Shown: piece after piece, positions 11,127 to 21,686 of the stretch | Layout of the letters: every line of letters begins with the position of its first letter | How positions within the stretch are numbered: the first letter of the stretch is position 1 | The notes under the pieces: model-generated | Databases searched by the model: none | What the model was told of the DNA's origin: nothing | What the model saw: the letters and a program-made list of their open reading frames with translations, nothing else | Position numbers and translations under genes: made by a program | Source of the DNA: Xanthoparmelia taractica | Taxonomy: Eukaryota > Ascomycota > Lecanoromycetes > Lecanorales > Parmeliaceae | Length of the DNA stretch: 64,000 nucleotides | Direction of reading: 5' to 3' | NCBI GenBank assembly: GCA_033085395.1 | Contig: JANQBS010000135.1 | Coordinates: forward strand, 44,683-108,682

Positions 11127-11948
11127 CTAACACTCTCTCACCGTGTTAGAATGATTCTCATCTCTCCTAAGCTCTGACAAGTAATTTTGCAGACCGATAT
11201 AAGCTTCTGCCTTACTGTCATTGTCCCCAGTCTTACTCTTTTCTAGATGCTGTATAGCTTGAACAGTGATCTGCACACGGGGGAAGTCCATTTGCAGTCG
11301 TTCCAGAGGTCCCAGTATGAAGACGACATGCTCATCCCATGGCATAGCATTCAAGTCTCCACCCTTCTTCCATCCCACCCTGACAGTCTGCAAACAGCGA
11401 AAAGTTCTCAAATGCTCGCAAACATACTCAAGTAGCAGGACCAAGTGTACGTTCATCATGAACAGGTTCAACACAGTAGCAGAGTCTGAGCTCCACTTTG
11501 CCACCCACTCAAGGTCAATGTCGACATGTCTGATGCTGCTTGCCAATTTGACAGACACGCTTTCCGTCTGATCTAGGTCCCAGGCGTTTGAGGACTGAAG
11601 AGCCACGCAAGCAACGCTGCTCGAGTTGATCGATACAAGGAAATGACTGTATTGAAAGAGGACGTAGCAGATTTCTTCATGGAGCTGCTTGTTGATAAGG
11701 AAGAGGGCGACTGAAGGCCTTTGCTCGTCTTTACTTTCACAGACCGTCTTTAATGAGGATGGGGGACGGATAATGTGAGGCATGGCCAAGCGGTAGATGC
11801 GGGGTCGTAATTCTGGTGGGAGATTGAGAATTGGGAAAGGACCGCCAGTGTTGCAAAATGTGACAATCGAAGCCATCGTCCTGAATTTTGAATCGTAGTG
11901 CAACCTGTTAATGCTCGAGGCAGGCTGGGGGGTTTCCTCACTGAACAA
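11127..11948 (-). CDS. 2EXR/F-box-like domain protein
   Basis: One uninterrupted frame of 273 codons. Residues 38-55 (FPILNLPPELRPRIYRLA) form the 2EXR/F-box-like N-terminal motif. SVALFLINKQLHEEICYVLFQYSHF follows at about residues 80-105, as in the family, and the C-terminal half is helical with no other named domain. Function is unknown; the fold suggests protein-protein interaction, perhaps substrate recognition. It is the only intact one of three tandem same-strand relatives in 7.5-12 kb. The start could instead be Met25 (FRTMASIV), closer to the usual spacing before the motif. Confidence 0.65.
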   Translation of the reverse strand: MFSEETPQPASSINRLHYDSKFRTMASIVTFCNTGGPFPILNLPPELRPRIYRLAMPHIIRPPSSLKTVCESKDEQRPSVALFLINKQLHEEICYVLFQYSHFLVSINSSSVACVALQSSNAWDLDQTESVSVKLASSIRHVDIDLEWVAKWSSDSATVLNLFMMNVHLVLLLEYVCEHLRTFRCLQTVRVGWKKGGDLNAMPWDEHVVFILGPLERLQMDFPRVQITVQAIQHLEKSKTGDNDSKAEAYIGLQNYLSELRRDENHSNTVREC

Positions 11949-12215
11949 CTGTTTTTGTTTCCTATTGATAGGTGGGTGAGAGAAAGAAAATTGCTAGCAC
12001 TGGGAATCATAGTAAACGCAATTGTGGGTTTGACTAGTGGCGAAAACCCTAGAAATCAGTGACTCGGTGAAGAGAATTGATGTCAAAGCGCTAGCCGACT
12101 GATCTCGAAATGTCTCATTCAACGTCTCTAGCAAGTGTGCATACTGAAGCCGCTGGATGGGCCAACGACGCCTACGCTAGCTTATTTCGAACCACGTAGC
12201 AGTTCTCATGTCACT

Positions 12216-13108
12216 CTACTCTTCCTCCTCCTCATCTGACTCCTCAAGTGTAGTCTGAGCGATTCCTGTACGACGTACAACTAGTCAGTAAATGCGCGTC
12301 CAGCTGTAAATCTATCATCAATCACAAGAAGATGCTGACTCACGGTCCAAATCTCTCTGCCCACTCTGCGTGATTCTTCTCCCTCCTCTTTCCTCATCCT
12401 TCTCCAATACACCGATATTCTCTAACGCCTGCATCACCTTGCGATCCACTGACCCACTAGCATCGACATGGTGGGAGGGTCTTGAGCCACGATTCTTGGT
12501 GGTGCCGTGAACTTTTCGCATGCGGCCAACACCGACGGTCTTGCGGAGGTAGATGTGGCGAGCGACGGCTGCGGCTCGGGTGTAGAACCTAGCAGATACG
12601 TATCAAGAAACGGTCAAAAAGAATCGTGGAGAGGATTATTGGACGTAGGGTGTAAGGACCGGAAGACGGAGGGATCTACCAGTCAATTGATTGTGGTGGG
12701 AGTTCTTTGGAAGGAGAGGTTTTGACGGTGTCCACCCAACCTAAGCGCAGAGAATCAGGTCAGAATGATCCGTATCTAGATGAATAGAAGCGTAGGCACA
12801 GCCGTAGCAGCCTGCTGCATCACTGAGGACGTACCGGGAATTGGGAGCTTTCCTTGTCGCTTCAAGAAAGCCGAATAGGCATTGATGAACTGCTGTGCCT
12901 GTGAACACGCAAATTATGTTAACCATCTCCATTTCCCTATTGTCTGGACACACTGCCGCTTCCCTAAATTTCGCCCTTGAAGCCTTCGACAGGCTGCTCG
13001 CTGCTGCCTTTGTACCCCAGATTCTGTTCTCACACCTGGCGCCTAGCCTTGGGCAAGGGAGAGGGAAGTACTCACGTCGACATCGCGGACACTAACACCC
13101 CCAGTCAT
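12216..13108 (-). CDS. rps19: 40S ribosomal protein S19 (eS19)
   Basis: Five exons (13108-13076, 12898-12835, 12740-12680, 12588-12344, 12265-12216) give 150 residues, the normal eS19 length. The product starts MTGGVSVRDVDAQQFINAY, has FLKRQGKLPIPGWVDTVKT, then ARHIYLRKTVGVGRMRKVHG, RGSRPSHHVDASG and GGRRITQSGQRDLDRIA, and ends in an acidic tail (EESDEEEEE). eS19 is a component of the small ribosomal subunit head needed for 18S rRNA maturation. All introns have GT-AG ends and restore the known sequence without gaps. Intron-dense, as common for fungal ribosomal protein genes. Confidence 0.95.
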
Positions 13109-13419
13109 GGTCACGGATTTGACGAGTCTCAGCAATGAGAATTTTGGGTATGGTATTCCTGGAGCTTCGCCGTCTTGTTGCTACTGTCGATCTCGAATTT
13201 CGAGGTTGTGGAGGCTCGCTTAAGGCAGCCGCTAGTGCAGCCCTATGAAGCTCATCTCTTGGCGGCGCTTGGGGGAGCCTAAGGTATGTGTACTCAATTG
13301 GACAAATCCTCTACTACTGCACTGCATTTGCTTGCGGCAAAAACTACAGGTCATTGAGCGCGCTATTAATACGATCTCAGATATGTACATACAGATGTCT
13401 CCATCTGGTTACCGTGGTC
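13109..13419. promoter_or_regulatory. rps19 upstream region
   Basis: A 311 bp gap between the rps19 start and the end of the dihydroxyacid dehydratase gene, both minus strand. It must carry the rps19 promoter and the 3' end signals of the upstream gene. I see no clear TATA box or named operator. Confidence 0.5.
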
Positions 13420-15478
13420 TCAGAAGGCATCCGTCAATGCTCCATGGCTTGCATCCCCCACCAGAGCCTCGTACTTCGCCAAAACTCCTCTTGTGACAGT
13501 CCTCTTAGGCCTCTTCCACTTTGACAGCCTCTCTTTGATCTCCTCATCGCTGAGGTCCATGCTCAACTCATTCGTCTCCGCACTAATTGTGACTACATCT
13601 CCATCCTGCACAACCGCAATAGGGCCTCCAACAGCGGCCTCCGGTACGACATGTCCCACAATGAAGCCATGACTTGCTCCCGAATATCGGCCATCCGTAA
13701 CTAGGGCTACATTGGTAAGCTTGGCGCCCATTATCGCTGCTGATGATTTCAACTGTTCTGGCATCCCTGGCCCACCTTTCGGGCCCTCGTAGCGCACAAT
13801 CAGGACCAGGTTGGGACTATGTGGGATCTCACCCTTATTGAGAGCGATGTCTAATTCCCGTTCTTTATTGAAGACGCGAGCGATCCCTGTGAATTGAGTC
13901 CCTTCTTTGCCCGTGATTTTGGCAACCGCCCCCCCAGGAGCGAGATTGCCTCGAAGAATCTGTAGATGACCGGTTGATTTGATGGGGTTTGAGAGAGGTC
14001 GGATGATGACCTGGTCTTGCTGTAGAGAGGGAAAGGAGGCCACATTCTCAGCTAGAGTCTTGCCAGTAATAGAAGGGATATCTCCCTCTAAAAGACCGGC
14101 GGCAATCAGTAGCTTTTGCACGGAGGGAATACCGCCTGCATCATAGAGGTCCGCCATGTAATACTTCCCACTGGGAGCCAGATCCGCAATGAACGGAATC
14201 TTATCGCTGACGCGCTGGATATCGTCAAGGGTAAGATCCACGCCAGCTGTGGCAGCCATGGCAAGAAAATGCACGACACCATTCGTACTGCCACCGAGCG
14301 CCATGGTCATGACGAGGGCGTTCTCAAAGGAGCGTTTGGTAAGGAGGTCAAGGGGCTTGATGTCTTTTTCCATGCATGTTCTGATTGCGCCTGCAGCCTT
14401 AACGCATTCGCGCATCTTCGCAGGAGAAGTGGCAGGGGTAGATGACGATCCTGGGAGTGTGAGGCCCATAGATTCAATAGCGGTAGCCATGGTGTTGGCA
14501 GTATACATCCCTCCGCAAGCACCTGCCCCAGGACACGCATGCTGCTCAATGTCGTCCATAATCTCATCCTGGGTCTTTGTCACGTCTCCGCCATCTTCTG
14601 GTTGCCTAAGAGTGTTGTAGTTGTATGCTCCAGATGCTTCATAGCACGTCGAGATGTTGATAGGCTTTCGGAGGAGATTGCTATATCCAACGGCGATGGT
14701 GCCACCGTATATCATGAGAGAAGGTCTGTTGTGTCTGGCCATAGCCATGACGACACCCGGCATATTCTTATCGCAGCCGGGCAAAGCAATGCAAGCATCA
14801 TGATGCTGTGCGCACGTGACAGTTTCAATACTGTCTGCGATGAGTTCCCTGCTTTGAAGAGAAAATCGCATTCCTGTCGGTGTCAGTTTCGAGACGGGCA
14901 CTGTTCATGGGAGACGCTTGAGACTCCTACCCTCGCCACCCATAGTAATAGCGTCGGAAACCCCGATAGTGTTGTATTGCCATGCCAGCATTCCTTGCTT
15001 CTGGATTGCGTCTTTGACGGTTTTGCCAAGGTCGAGCACTGACATGGATACACAGTTTAGGGACCTTTCCACGACCCCTTGCATTTGCTTGGAATTCCTT
15101 AAAAGCTAGACTTACGATGCATACTGGATTAGTGTCAGCTATGGCAAAACAATCAAATACGTGGACCTCTCACTTGCATGGATTGCCCTCCCACCACACT
15201 GAAGCCACGCCAACATGTGGGCTACTCTTCATTGACTGTCGGTCAGGTACGCCTGCAGCGTACAGCATTGCCTATATGGAGGTAAGCAAGGGTGTCTTTT
15301 GTTCTTATAGACCGACGCTGACCTGCGCTCCGGGAAAATCATGATCTTTGGTGATGGTGGAGGAATACCGGTTCAGTCTTGGCACGCCATCCTGAATAAC
15401 TCCATTGGGTAGGTGAGGGAAGTCGAGAAACCTTGGCTCTTCCACTTCTCGCTGCTTGTCCTGATTTGATGGATCCAT
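13420..15478 (-). CDS. ILV3: Dihydroxyacid dehydratase (ILV3-type)
   Basis: Exons 15478-15323, 15271-15174, 15123-15116, 15038-14931 and 14873-13420 give 607 residues, normal for the IlvD/Edd family. The enzyme dehydrates dihydroxy acids to 2-keto acids, the third step of valine/isoleucine synthesis, using an Fe-S cluster and Mg2+. Cluster cysteines sit in the expected places: Cys84 (NPCNMHLLDLGK), Cys157 (LPGCDKNMPG) and Cys243 (GAGACGGMYTANTM). DGRYSG and GHVVPEA near the C-terminus are also conserved. Exon 3 is only 8 nt (tatgcatc) and codes the Met-His of the CNMH motif. The N-terminus (MDPSNQDKQREVEEPRF) is acidic and lacks an arginine-rich mitochondrial presequence, so this may be a cytosolic paralogue rather than the main mitochondrial enzyme. 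Confidence 0.93.
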
Positions 15479-16613
15479 TACACAAAGACTGAGTTACAGG
15501 GATGGAAGGAAATATGGGCAGTAGGAATGAGACGAGACTTCAAATGGAGAGATGACACTGACTCTTATTTGATATGAGAAAGCACGGCGTGGCCCAAAAG
15601 AGAGACTTGCTTCCAGTAGTCACAGAAGGAAGGAAGCGGTAGAGGCTCCCGATGGGATAGCATGATTGAAGCGGGTATAGGAAAAGTGAAAAGTCACGAT
15701 GTGTCGGGCAAAGGCGTAGATCTGATAGATAGTCCGGGTGGTCTCATGGGCGGTGAGTCGCGGAATCGGCAAGAGAGAGAAAGAAATGGGAGAAAGAGGT
15801 TTGGTGGCGGGTGCATCTTGACCTGCATAAAGGTGCCAGTTCGCCCGTCAAACTGGATTCCTCGGCACCTTGTGACCGGGTTGAAATTTTCATCGAGTTG
15901 AGTTTTTCTTTTGACCAGGGCAGGGCAGGGCAGAATTAGTAGTAGTGGTAGGAGAAGTCTTGACTCTTTCCCCGCCATGCTGTCTTTTGAAGCTACTATC
16001 CCACACAATTTGAATCCCGGAGCTCTGAGCTGAATGGATGAAGTTATGAGCCATATCTTTTGCATTTATATGACTAAGGTAAGTTGAAGATATCGAGGCT
16101 AAGGCATGAAGACTGATGTGGATTGGTAGAGAGGTCGGTGAAAAAAGGTTCGAAAGACGCCAGAGAAAGGAAAGGAAGCCAGGTAGACGACCCGCCCCGG
16201 ACAAGAAATAATTTAAGGAAGCCACCCCGCTGGGACTCGCCGTTTATTAGGTACCCTTGTGCCCTACAACAACAACGTTAGCATACCTCTACCTTAATTT
16301 AATCATCTTCAACCCACCCAGACCCATCATGAACTGCTTAATAATCTGCGCTCAGACAACGAATGCCCATTCAACGTTGTTCCCCCCCAATGCAAAAGAT
16401 AACCTTGACTCGACCTCTTATCTCAATTGGCACCAGTAAGCTGTCAAGAAAGGAACGGCGCTCGGCAGTCCACACAGACTGATGCGGCTATCCGTCCATG
16501 CTTTACCGGTAGCCAACGGTTCATGCAAATGGCACGCAAACACCCCTGCCATTTGGTTCCTCTATGCAGATGAGCACACATCATCGACAGACAGTTAGCA
16601 ACTCAAAAAAAAC
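15479..16613. promoter_or_regulatory. Divergent promoter region between dehydratase and hydrolase-phosphatase genes
   Basis: A 1.1 kb stretch between two divergently transcribed genes. Short open frames are present on both strands but none has a domain or usual start context. It should carry both promoters; no specific operator recognised. Confidence 0.45.
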
Positions 16614-18875
16614 ATGGCCGTGCGGCATTCTTTTCCTCTTCTGACTTTCCACAACGTCCTCATCCCTCTATCTTTGATCGTCGCTGCTGCACAAACCTTG
16701 AACGAACCTCCGCCCCGGGACGCTGTACCAGCTTCCGCGTCTGCACCAGGCCCCTTTCAGCAGCTCTGCCATGCACCCACCTCCTATCTTGCCCTAACCT
16801 GGGAGCTCATCCGGCGGAAATACCGGACGGCGCTACACCCTCAATTAGGCTTTGTGGACATGGTGCAGCTCATTGCGGTATGCAGCATCATCCAAGGCAT
16901 CAGGCTATGGCGCAAGAGGTCCCTCGCGCAGAAAGAACCACCTGGAATAAGCGAAGCAGGCAATGCTGGGCGCAAGGCTGGCGGCAGCACAAGGGGGTCA
17001 TCGCAGATTGATACTAGGAGCTCAAGGCAAGGTGGGTTTCGATGGCGCATGCACTGGCTATCGAGAAATGCTCATGCAACAATCGTTCTAGGGCTATCGG
17101 ATGCCGAAACTACTGATCCGGGTTTATTGAAAAAGCATTCTAGCTTCAAGTCCTACACCACGCCCCGCGCGACGTATCATTCAATCCGCACCTTTTACAG
17201 ACCGCACCCACAAGCCGATAAGCTTCCCTCGAAGCCGACACCCCTTCCACTTCTCGTCTTTATACACGGGCTCGGAGGGTCTTTGGCGCAGTTCCATCCT
17301 CTTCTCACCAGCCTGGTCAACGTTGCGCCCTGCCTTGGAATAGATCTACCAGGATGCGGGCGCTCGGCATTCTCACCCACATCATGGGATGCCTACACCC
17401 CGAAGGCTCTTGCACAATTGCTCAACGTGGTAATCAAACAACACTGTGACCAGAACGAGGGTCAAGGGGCTATTTTGATCGGACATAGCATGGGATGTTC
17501 TTTAGCAGCTCTAGTAGCATCCGCGACTCTATCATCACAAATCCAACCAGAATTCAATGTCCTAGCAATGGTCGCTATTTGCCCTCAACTAACGCCGCCT
17601 TCTGATCAACAAATTGCGCTTTTTGAGAAATTGCTCCTGGTACCGACCCCCATCTTCAATATCTGGCGGACCTGGGATAGGCGCGGTGGGGCCGAAAGTG
17701 CGAGCGTCGCTCGCTTTGTTGGAAGAGATGCAGACGTTGAGGTCAAGAAGTTGCAAGTAAGGTTCAACGAGCAAAGTCGGACTGCCGTTTGGCGAAGAAT
17801 GGCATGGGGCCTCCTACCCAGTCGCCCTGCCTCAAAAGAGTCGGAGAGAGGAATGCCTGGAGTTGACGTTTGGGCCAGCCTGAAGCTACCTCTATATTTG
17901 ATTGCCGGTGAGGGAGACAGTATCACCAAAGCAGAACAAGTTATGGAGATAGGTCGAGCTTTGGGAAAACCAGATAGATCAAAGAGCAGTCAGTCGACGG
18001 AAGCACGGTCGCCGTCGCCCAAGGATGGCACGATCTCGAATCGAGAAGTCGAGCACCTTTCCCAAGACGAGGAAAGACAGAGCAAAGCGTCTGTGACAGA
18101 AGTCACTGTCATCGGAAACGAAGCTCAGCTTCAGTCCAGCATCCCTAGCTACTCCAGACGGCGCCAAGTCCTCAAGACTTCCATCCTTCCCCTCCCCGCC
18201 TCTCATGCCCTCCTCTACGATCCCGCGACCTACCGCACCTTAGCCGGCCTCATCCACACCTTCCTCTACGAACACGTCGACACCCGACTCTCCCTCGGCT
18301 GGCAACTCCAGCACCTCTCTACAGAAGGCAAATGGGACGTCAAGAACCTGGCTAAATGGCAAGCCGTGGCCCCAGTCTCCGACCCCATCGCCGGCATCTT
18401 CCGCGCCATGAAGACCCTGCGGGAGATTGACGATACGCACTCCCCGGACATCTTCGTCCGCAACTGGAAGGGCAAGATCAAGGCCGTCATCGATATCAGC
18501 CACGAGAGTCCCGTCTATGACCCCAAGGGCCTCGACGAGGGCGGCATCGAATACCACAAGTTCCCTACCGTCTCCAAGATCCCGCCTACGACGGAAGAGG
18601 CGAAGGATTTCATCAAGTTGGTGGATCGGCTGCGCGCACGAACTCCGCCGGAAACAGCAAACGATGAAGCTCTCATTGGCGTGCACTGCCACTATGGTTT
18701 CAACCGCACTGGCTTCTTCATCTGCTGCTACTTGATCGAGAAGGAACATTTCGGCGTCCAGCAGGCTATCGATGAGTTTGCGAGGAATAGACCTCCGGGT
18801 ATCAGGCATGCACATTTTCTCGATCAGCTTTTTGTACGCTACTGTGTGGGCTTGAAGAGGGCGCCTACGCTATGA
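16614..18875 (+). CDS. Alpha/beta-hydrolase fused to CX5R dual-specificity phosphatase
   Basis: One exon, 753 residues. An N-terminal hydrophobic segment (residues 1-28) may be a signal or anchor, and a second hydrophobic stretch lies near residues 80-95. Residues about 205-440 form an alpha/beta hydrolase: VFIHGLGGS oxyanion loop, DLPGCGRSAF and nucleophile elbow IGHSMGCS (Ser292); YLIAGEGDSI gives a likely acid and LPASHALLYD (about residue 530) the catalytic His. After a low-complexity linker, residues about 610-750 are a phosphatase with VHCHYGFNRTG (Cys692, Arg698), the signature of the mRNA-capping triphosphatase/PIR1 group. Substrates are unknown; the fusion suggests coupled ester and phosphate removal or membrane-linked signalling. 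Confidence 0.85.
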   Translation: MAVRHSFPLLTFHNVLIPLSLIVAAAQTLNEPPPRDAVPASASAPGPFQQLCHAPTSYLALTWELIRRKYRTALHPQLGFVDMVQLIAVCSIIQGIRLWRKRSLAQKEPPGISEAGNAGRKAGGSTRGSSQIDTRSSRQGGFRWRMHWLSRNAHATIVLGLSDAETTDPGLLKKHSSFKSYTTPRATYHSIRTFYRPHPQADKLPSKPTPLPLLVFIHGLGGSLAQFHPLLTSLVNVAPCLGIDLPGCGRSAFSPTSWDAYTPKALAQLLNVVIKQHCDQNEGQGAILIGHSMGCSLAALVASATLSSQIQPEFNVLAMVAICPQLTPPSDQQIALFEKLLLVPTPIFNIWRTWDRRGGAESASVARFVGRDADVEVKKLQVRFNEQSRTAVWRRMAWGLLPSRPASKESERGMPGVDVWASLKLPLYLIAGEGDSITKAEQVMEIGRALGKPDRSKSSQSTEARSPSPKDGTISNREVEHLSQDEERQSKASVTEVTVIGNEAQLQSSIPSYSRRRQVLKTSILPLPASHALLYDPATYRTLAGLIHTFLYEHVDTRLSLGWQLQHLSTEGKWDVKNLAKWQAVAPVSDPIAGIFRAMKTLREIDDTHSPDIFVRNWKGKIKAVIDISHESPVYDPKGLDEGGIEYHKFPTVSKIPPTTEEAKDFIKLVDRLRARTPPETANDEALIGVHCHYGFNRTGFFICCYLIEKEHFGVQQAIDEFARNRPPGIRHAHFLDQLFVRYCVGLKRAPTL

Positions 18876-19579
18876 TGTGTTGTGTAGTGTGCTGTTTCAA
18901 ATCGCGGAGCGGGAGAGGAGGGGAATGGTGAATGGGCTGGGCTGGGCTGCTTCGTGAAGGTGAAGAAGTGCGAGCATATCGCGAAAGGAAATGGAGGAGC
19001 GATTAGACATTTGTAGAGCCATTTTCGCTTCTTCTTCTCCTCCTTCTTCTTCTTTTTGTAGCTTTCACGGCTTTGATAATATCTATCTATATATCTATAT
19101 ACCCAAACCAACCAACACACTCGCAGCTTTCATTGTACCCAAACCCAATAGCGGACTTTCCATCGTCGTCGTGGTTTGGTGGCTAATTTGTATGCTGATT
19201 ATCCAGGAGGAGGAAGGGAGGAGGCAATGGGAATCTTTTCACTAGTAGCGAGTGAGTGAGTCTTGTAGCTATGGCGTGGCGTGGAGTGGAATGAATGTAT
19301 GGAATATACGTACCATCTTTGGTATATCCAATGGTCCAAGGTAAACTATAGCGTTTGGCTCCGGGTATGGATGAATGAATGCGCTTTTTTCTAGTAGTAG
19401 CGGCAGCAGCGGCGGCAGTAGAGAGGATGGTTCTCTATCCAGAACAAAAGTCTTGATCGAATCTCCGTGGACTTTGCCGTCCAGCTAACAGCAGGCCTGC
19501 CTGTCCGTCCATCCATCCGTCCATCGCTATAAATGTATGCTTATCCCAATACAATTCTGACTGCATGATCTCAAATCTT
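18876..19579. other. Convergent 3' intergenic region
   Basis: Lies between two convergent genes. It contains A/T-rich and short repeats (tatctatctatatatctatata near 19079-19100, ccatccatccgtccatc near 19505) but no gene I can support. Confidence 0.5.
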
Positions 19580-21163
19580 TCATGACCCCAACTCTATCAG
19601 ATCCTGCGTCGAGAGTTCAAAAGCGTCCCACTCTGCGGCTCGCTGCGCTTCCTGACATTGTGCTTCCCGCTCATGGGCTTTGGATGCCGTTTGTAGACTT
19701 GCTTGCATCTCCGCATCGTCGGAGTCGTAGTGGCTGCCGCCATCGCCGTCGCTTTGGGCTGGGGGATCGGTTTCGGGTAAGAGCTGTTCGTGTGGGGTTG
19801 TTGGTGCGTTGTTGGATGGAGAGGATGTGATGATGGGGGATTCGAGCGAGAATTCTAGGACTATGTCTTCGAGTTCGGCGTCGGGGAAGTCTTCTTCTTC
19901 TTCTTCTTCTTCATCTTCTTCTTCTGCGGAGGAGATTTTGGGCTCGTCGGGCTCGTCGGGTGGTGCTGCGGGGCGGATTTGTGTGAGGTCTAGGGAGAAG
20001 TCGAGGTCTTGGGTTGAGAGGAAGGCGAGGAGGTTTGCGGTGTCTTCATTTGTGGGGGGGAGGCTGAAGGGGGATGCTGGTATTGGGGGTGTAGGGGGCC
20101 GTGTTGTAGGGATTGCGTGGGATGTAGGTCTGGCTGGTGGGGTGGGAGGAGGGGAGAGCTCGCGCTGGATCTGGGTGTTGCTGACGAAGAAGTCGTCGAA
20201 GTTGTCTTCTGGGATGGATTCTGCTTTGGATGGGAGTGGGATTAGGGGCGGTTTTTGGAAAACGGTCGACCTTGTGTCTGTAGCTTGGACTGGTGTACGC
20301 AGAGGCGGTTGATCCATTGGTGATGTCTGAGGCTTCTGTAGATACGAAGCCTTGTGCTGCAATCCATGAATGTACTTATGTCCAGCTGACGGCTTCGGCT
20401 GTACCGTTGGGTTCGCAGACTTGGCTTGTAGTGGATTTCGAGCCGGACGTGTCCCACCGGGTGAAGTCCGGTTTCCTTGTGGAGCGAAATCTCGCACTTT
20501 TGGGGGATTCGCATTCACGACCTGAGATGGCATCATCCACGTGGGGTTTGCATTCGCAGAGACAGTCTGTAGAGGTTGCGGTGATCTTGCTGGCTCAATT
20601 GGACGCTCCTGTTGTTCTTGAACCAGCAACTCTTCCTGCTTTCGTGTCCCGGCTTCCTTTTCTTCCTCTTCTATCTCATCGTTGCTCTTCCTTTTCTCCC
20701 CCGCGTACATGAAGCCCGACAAATGCAACTGACTCGGCCCCACCTGTATCCACTCCTTTGTTGGCGGCGTTGGTATGCCCATTCTATGCCTCGCCTCCCT
20801 TTCCCTCTGCAGCCTCTCCTCCTTTCTCTTCAAATTCGCCTTCCGTCTGGCTTCCCTCTCTTTGATCCTGTCCGCGCGCTCTTGCAGCACGGCGCGCCGC
20901 TCGAGAATGGCCTTTTCACTTTCGGAAAGACGGACTGCACCGCCGGATTTGCGGTAGGCTTTTTTGGCTTGTTTGAGAGTTTGGGGACGGTGGGTAAAGG
21001 GGGTGGAAGGCATTGTCGCTGTTGTCGTGGGAGGAGTGGGGGTGCTGCAGACTGTGGAGGCCCATGCGTGGTGCTCGGTATGTGAGCTTTGAGAGAAACC
21101 GAAGCCCTGAAGCTCGACTGGGTTTAGCGTGGATCGTCGGTAAACATGGACTTCGCGAGCCAA
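19580..21163 (-). CDS. Conserved fungal coiled-coil protein, function unknown
   Basis: One frame of 527 codons. The first 50 residues look unlike the rest; Met51 (MPSTPFTHRP, start at 21013) is an attractive alternative start because the well-ordered part begins there. Residues about 60-125 (LKQAKKAYRKSGG, then a run of alternating Glu/Arg/Lys) predict a long basic coiled coil, with HRMGIPTPPTKEW and QVGPSQLHLSGFM following. The middle is Pro/Ser-rich and disordered, then an acidic tract (about residue 420, EEEDEEEEEEEDFP), and the C-terminus ends AFELSTQDLIELGS; a related LSTQDLDFSLDL lies near residue 390. The basic and acidic disordered layout suggests a nuclear protein. I do not recognise a named family. 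Confidence 0.7.
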   Translation of the reverse strand: MAREVHVYRRSTLNPVELQGFGFSQSSHTEHHAWASTVCSTPTPPTTTATMPSTPFTHRPQTLKQAKKAYRKSGGAVRLSESEKAILERRAVLQERADRIKEREARRKANLKRKEERLQREREARHRMGIPTPPTKEWIQVGPSQLHLSGFMYAGEKRKSNDEIEEEEKEAGTRKQEELLVQEQQERPIEPARSPQPLQTVSANANPTWMMPSQVVNANPPKVRDFAPQGNRTSPGGTRPARNPLQAKSANPTVQPKPSAGHKYIHGLQHKASYLQKPQTSPMDQPPLRTPVQATDTRSTVFQKPPLIPLPSKAESIPEDNFDDFFVSNTQIQRELSPPPTPPARPTSHAIPTTRPPTPPIPASPFSLPPTNEDTANLLAFLSTQDLDFSLDLTQIRPAAPPDEPDEPKISSAEEEDEEEEEEEDFPDAELEDIVLEFSLESPIITSSPSNNAPTTPHEQLLPETDPPAQSDGDGGSHYDSDDAEMQASLQTASKAHEREAQCQEAQRAAEWDAFELSTQDLIELGS

Positions 21164-21686
21164 TCAAATTCTTTTGTTTTGTTTTTTCTCTCTTCTTTTC
21201 ATTTTTCAACTTTTGATTTCTTCATTTTGTTTTCACATCTTCATTTACACTTTATGTGTCTGAAGCAATGTATAGATCGAGTGTTGTCGTTATATTGTGG
21301 TCTGCAACAGGAGTCCATCTGCTTTGCTTTGCTATGGGTACCGGAAAGTTTGCAGTCTATCCGCTGCTCTCTATGCTCTCATCCTGCCACTACAAACTGC
21401 TATGACAGCACTACTCGATGCCGATTGTCGAAGGTCTAGTGACGGCAAGCCCCGTAGCTGTCCTCGCATATCGCATCAAAATACCGCTTGGTGTTTAGGA
21501 TCAAATATGCCTCCAATGGGCGCAGTGACGCTTCAGAAGATAAGGGTGTGGCACTTTCGCAGAACCGTCTCACCGCGTGCGATAACAAAATGAGGAATTT
21601 TCTGTCCATAGCACCTTTCTTCCAGACATGTGGTCTTTCTTACACAGCGGAGCTCATCTCGTCAAGGTCTCGTCCGAGGGCACATA
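21164..21686. promoter_or_regulatory. Divergent promoter region
   Basis: About 520 bp between a minus-strand coiled-coil gene and a plus-strand secreted-protein gene. It starts T-rich (21170-21260). No operator recognised. Confidence 0.4.

Noticed and set aside
15890..16225. 111-codon minus-strand frame in the dehydratase upstream region
   Set aside because: Hydrophobic start resembles a signal peptide by chance, but there is no continuing domain and a frame of this size is expected in 1.1 kb.
18240..18815. 191-codon minus-strand open frame
   Set aside because: Antisense to the phosphatase domain; its length comes from the GC-rich codon use of the real gene.
19809..20312. Ser/Gly-rich plus-strand frame of 167 codons
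   Set aside because: Complement of the Glu/Pro-rich disordered part of the coiled-coil gene.
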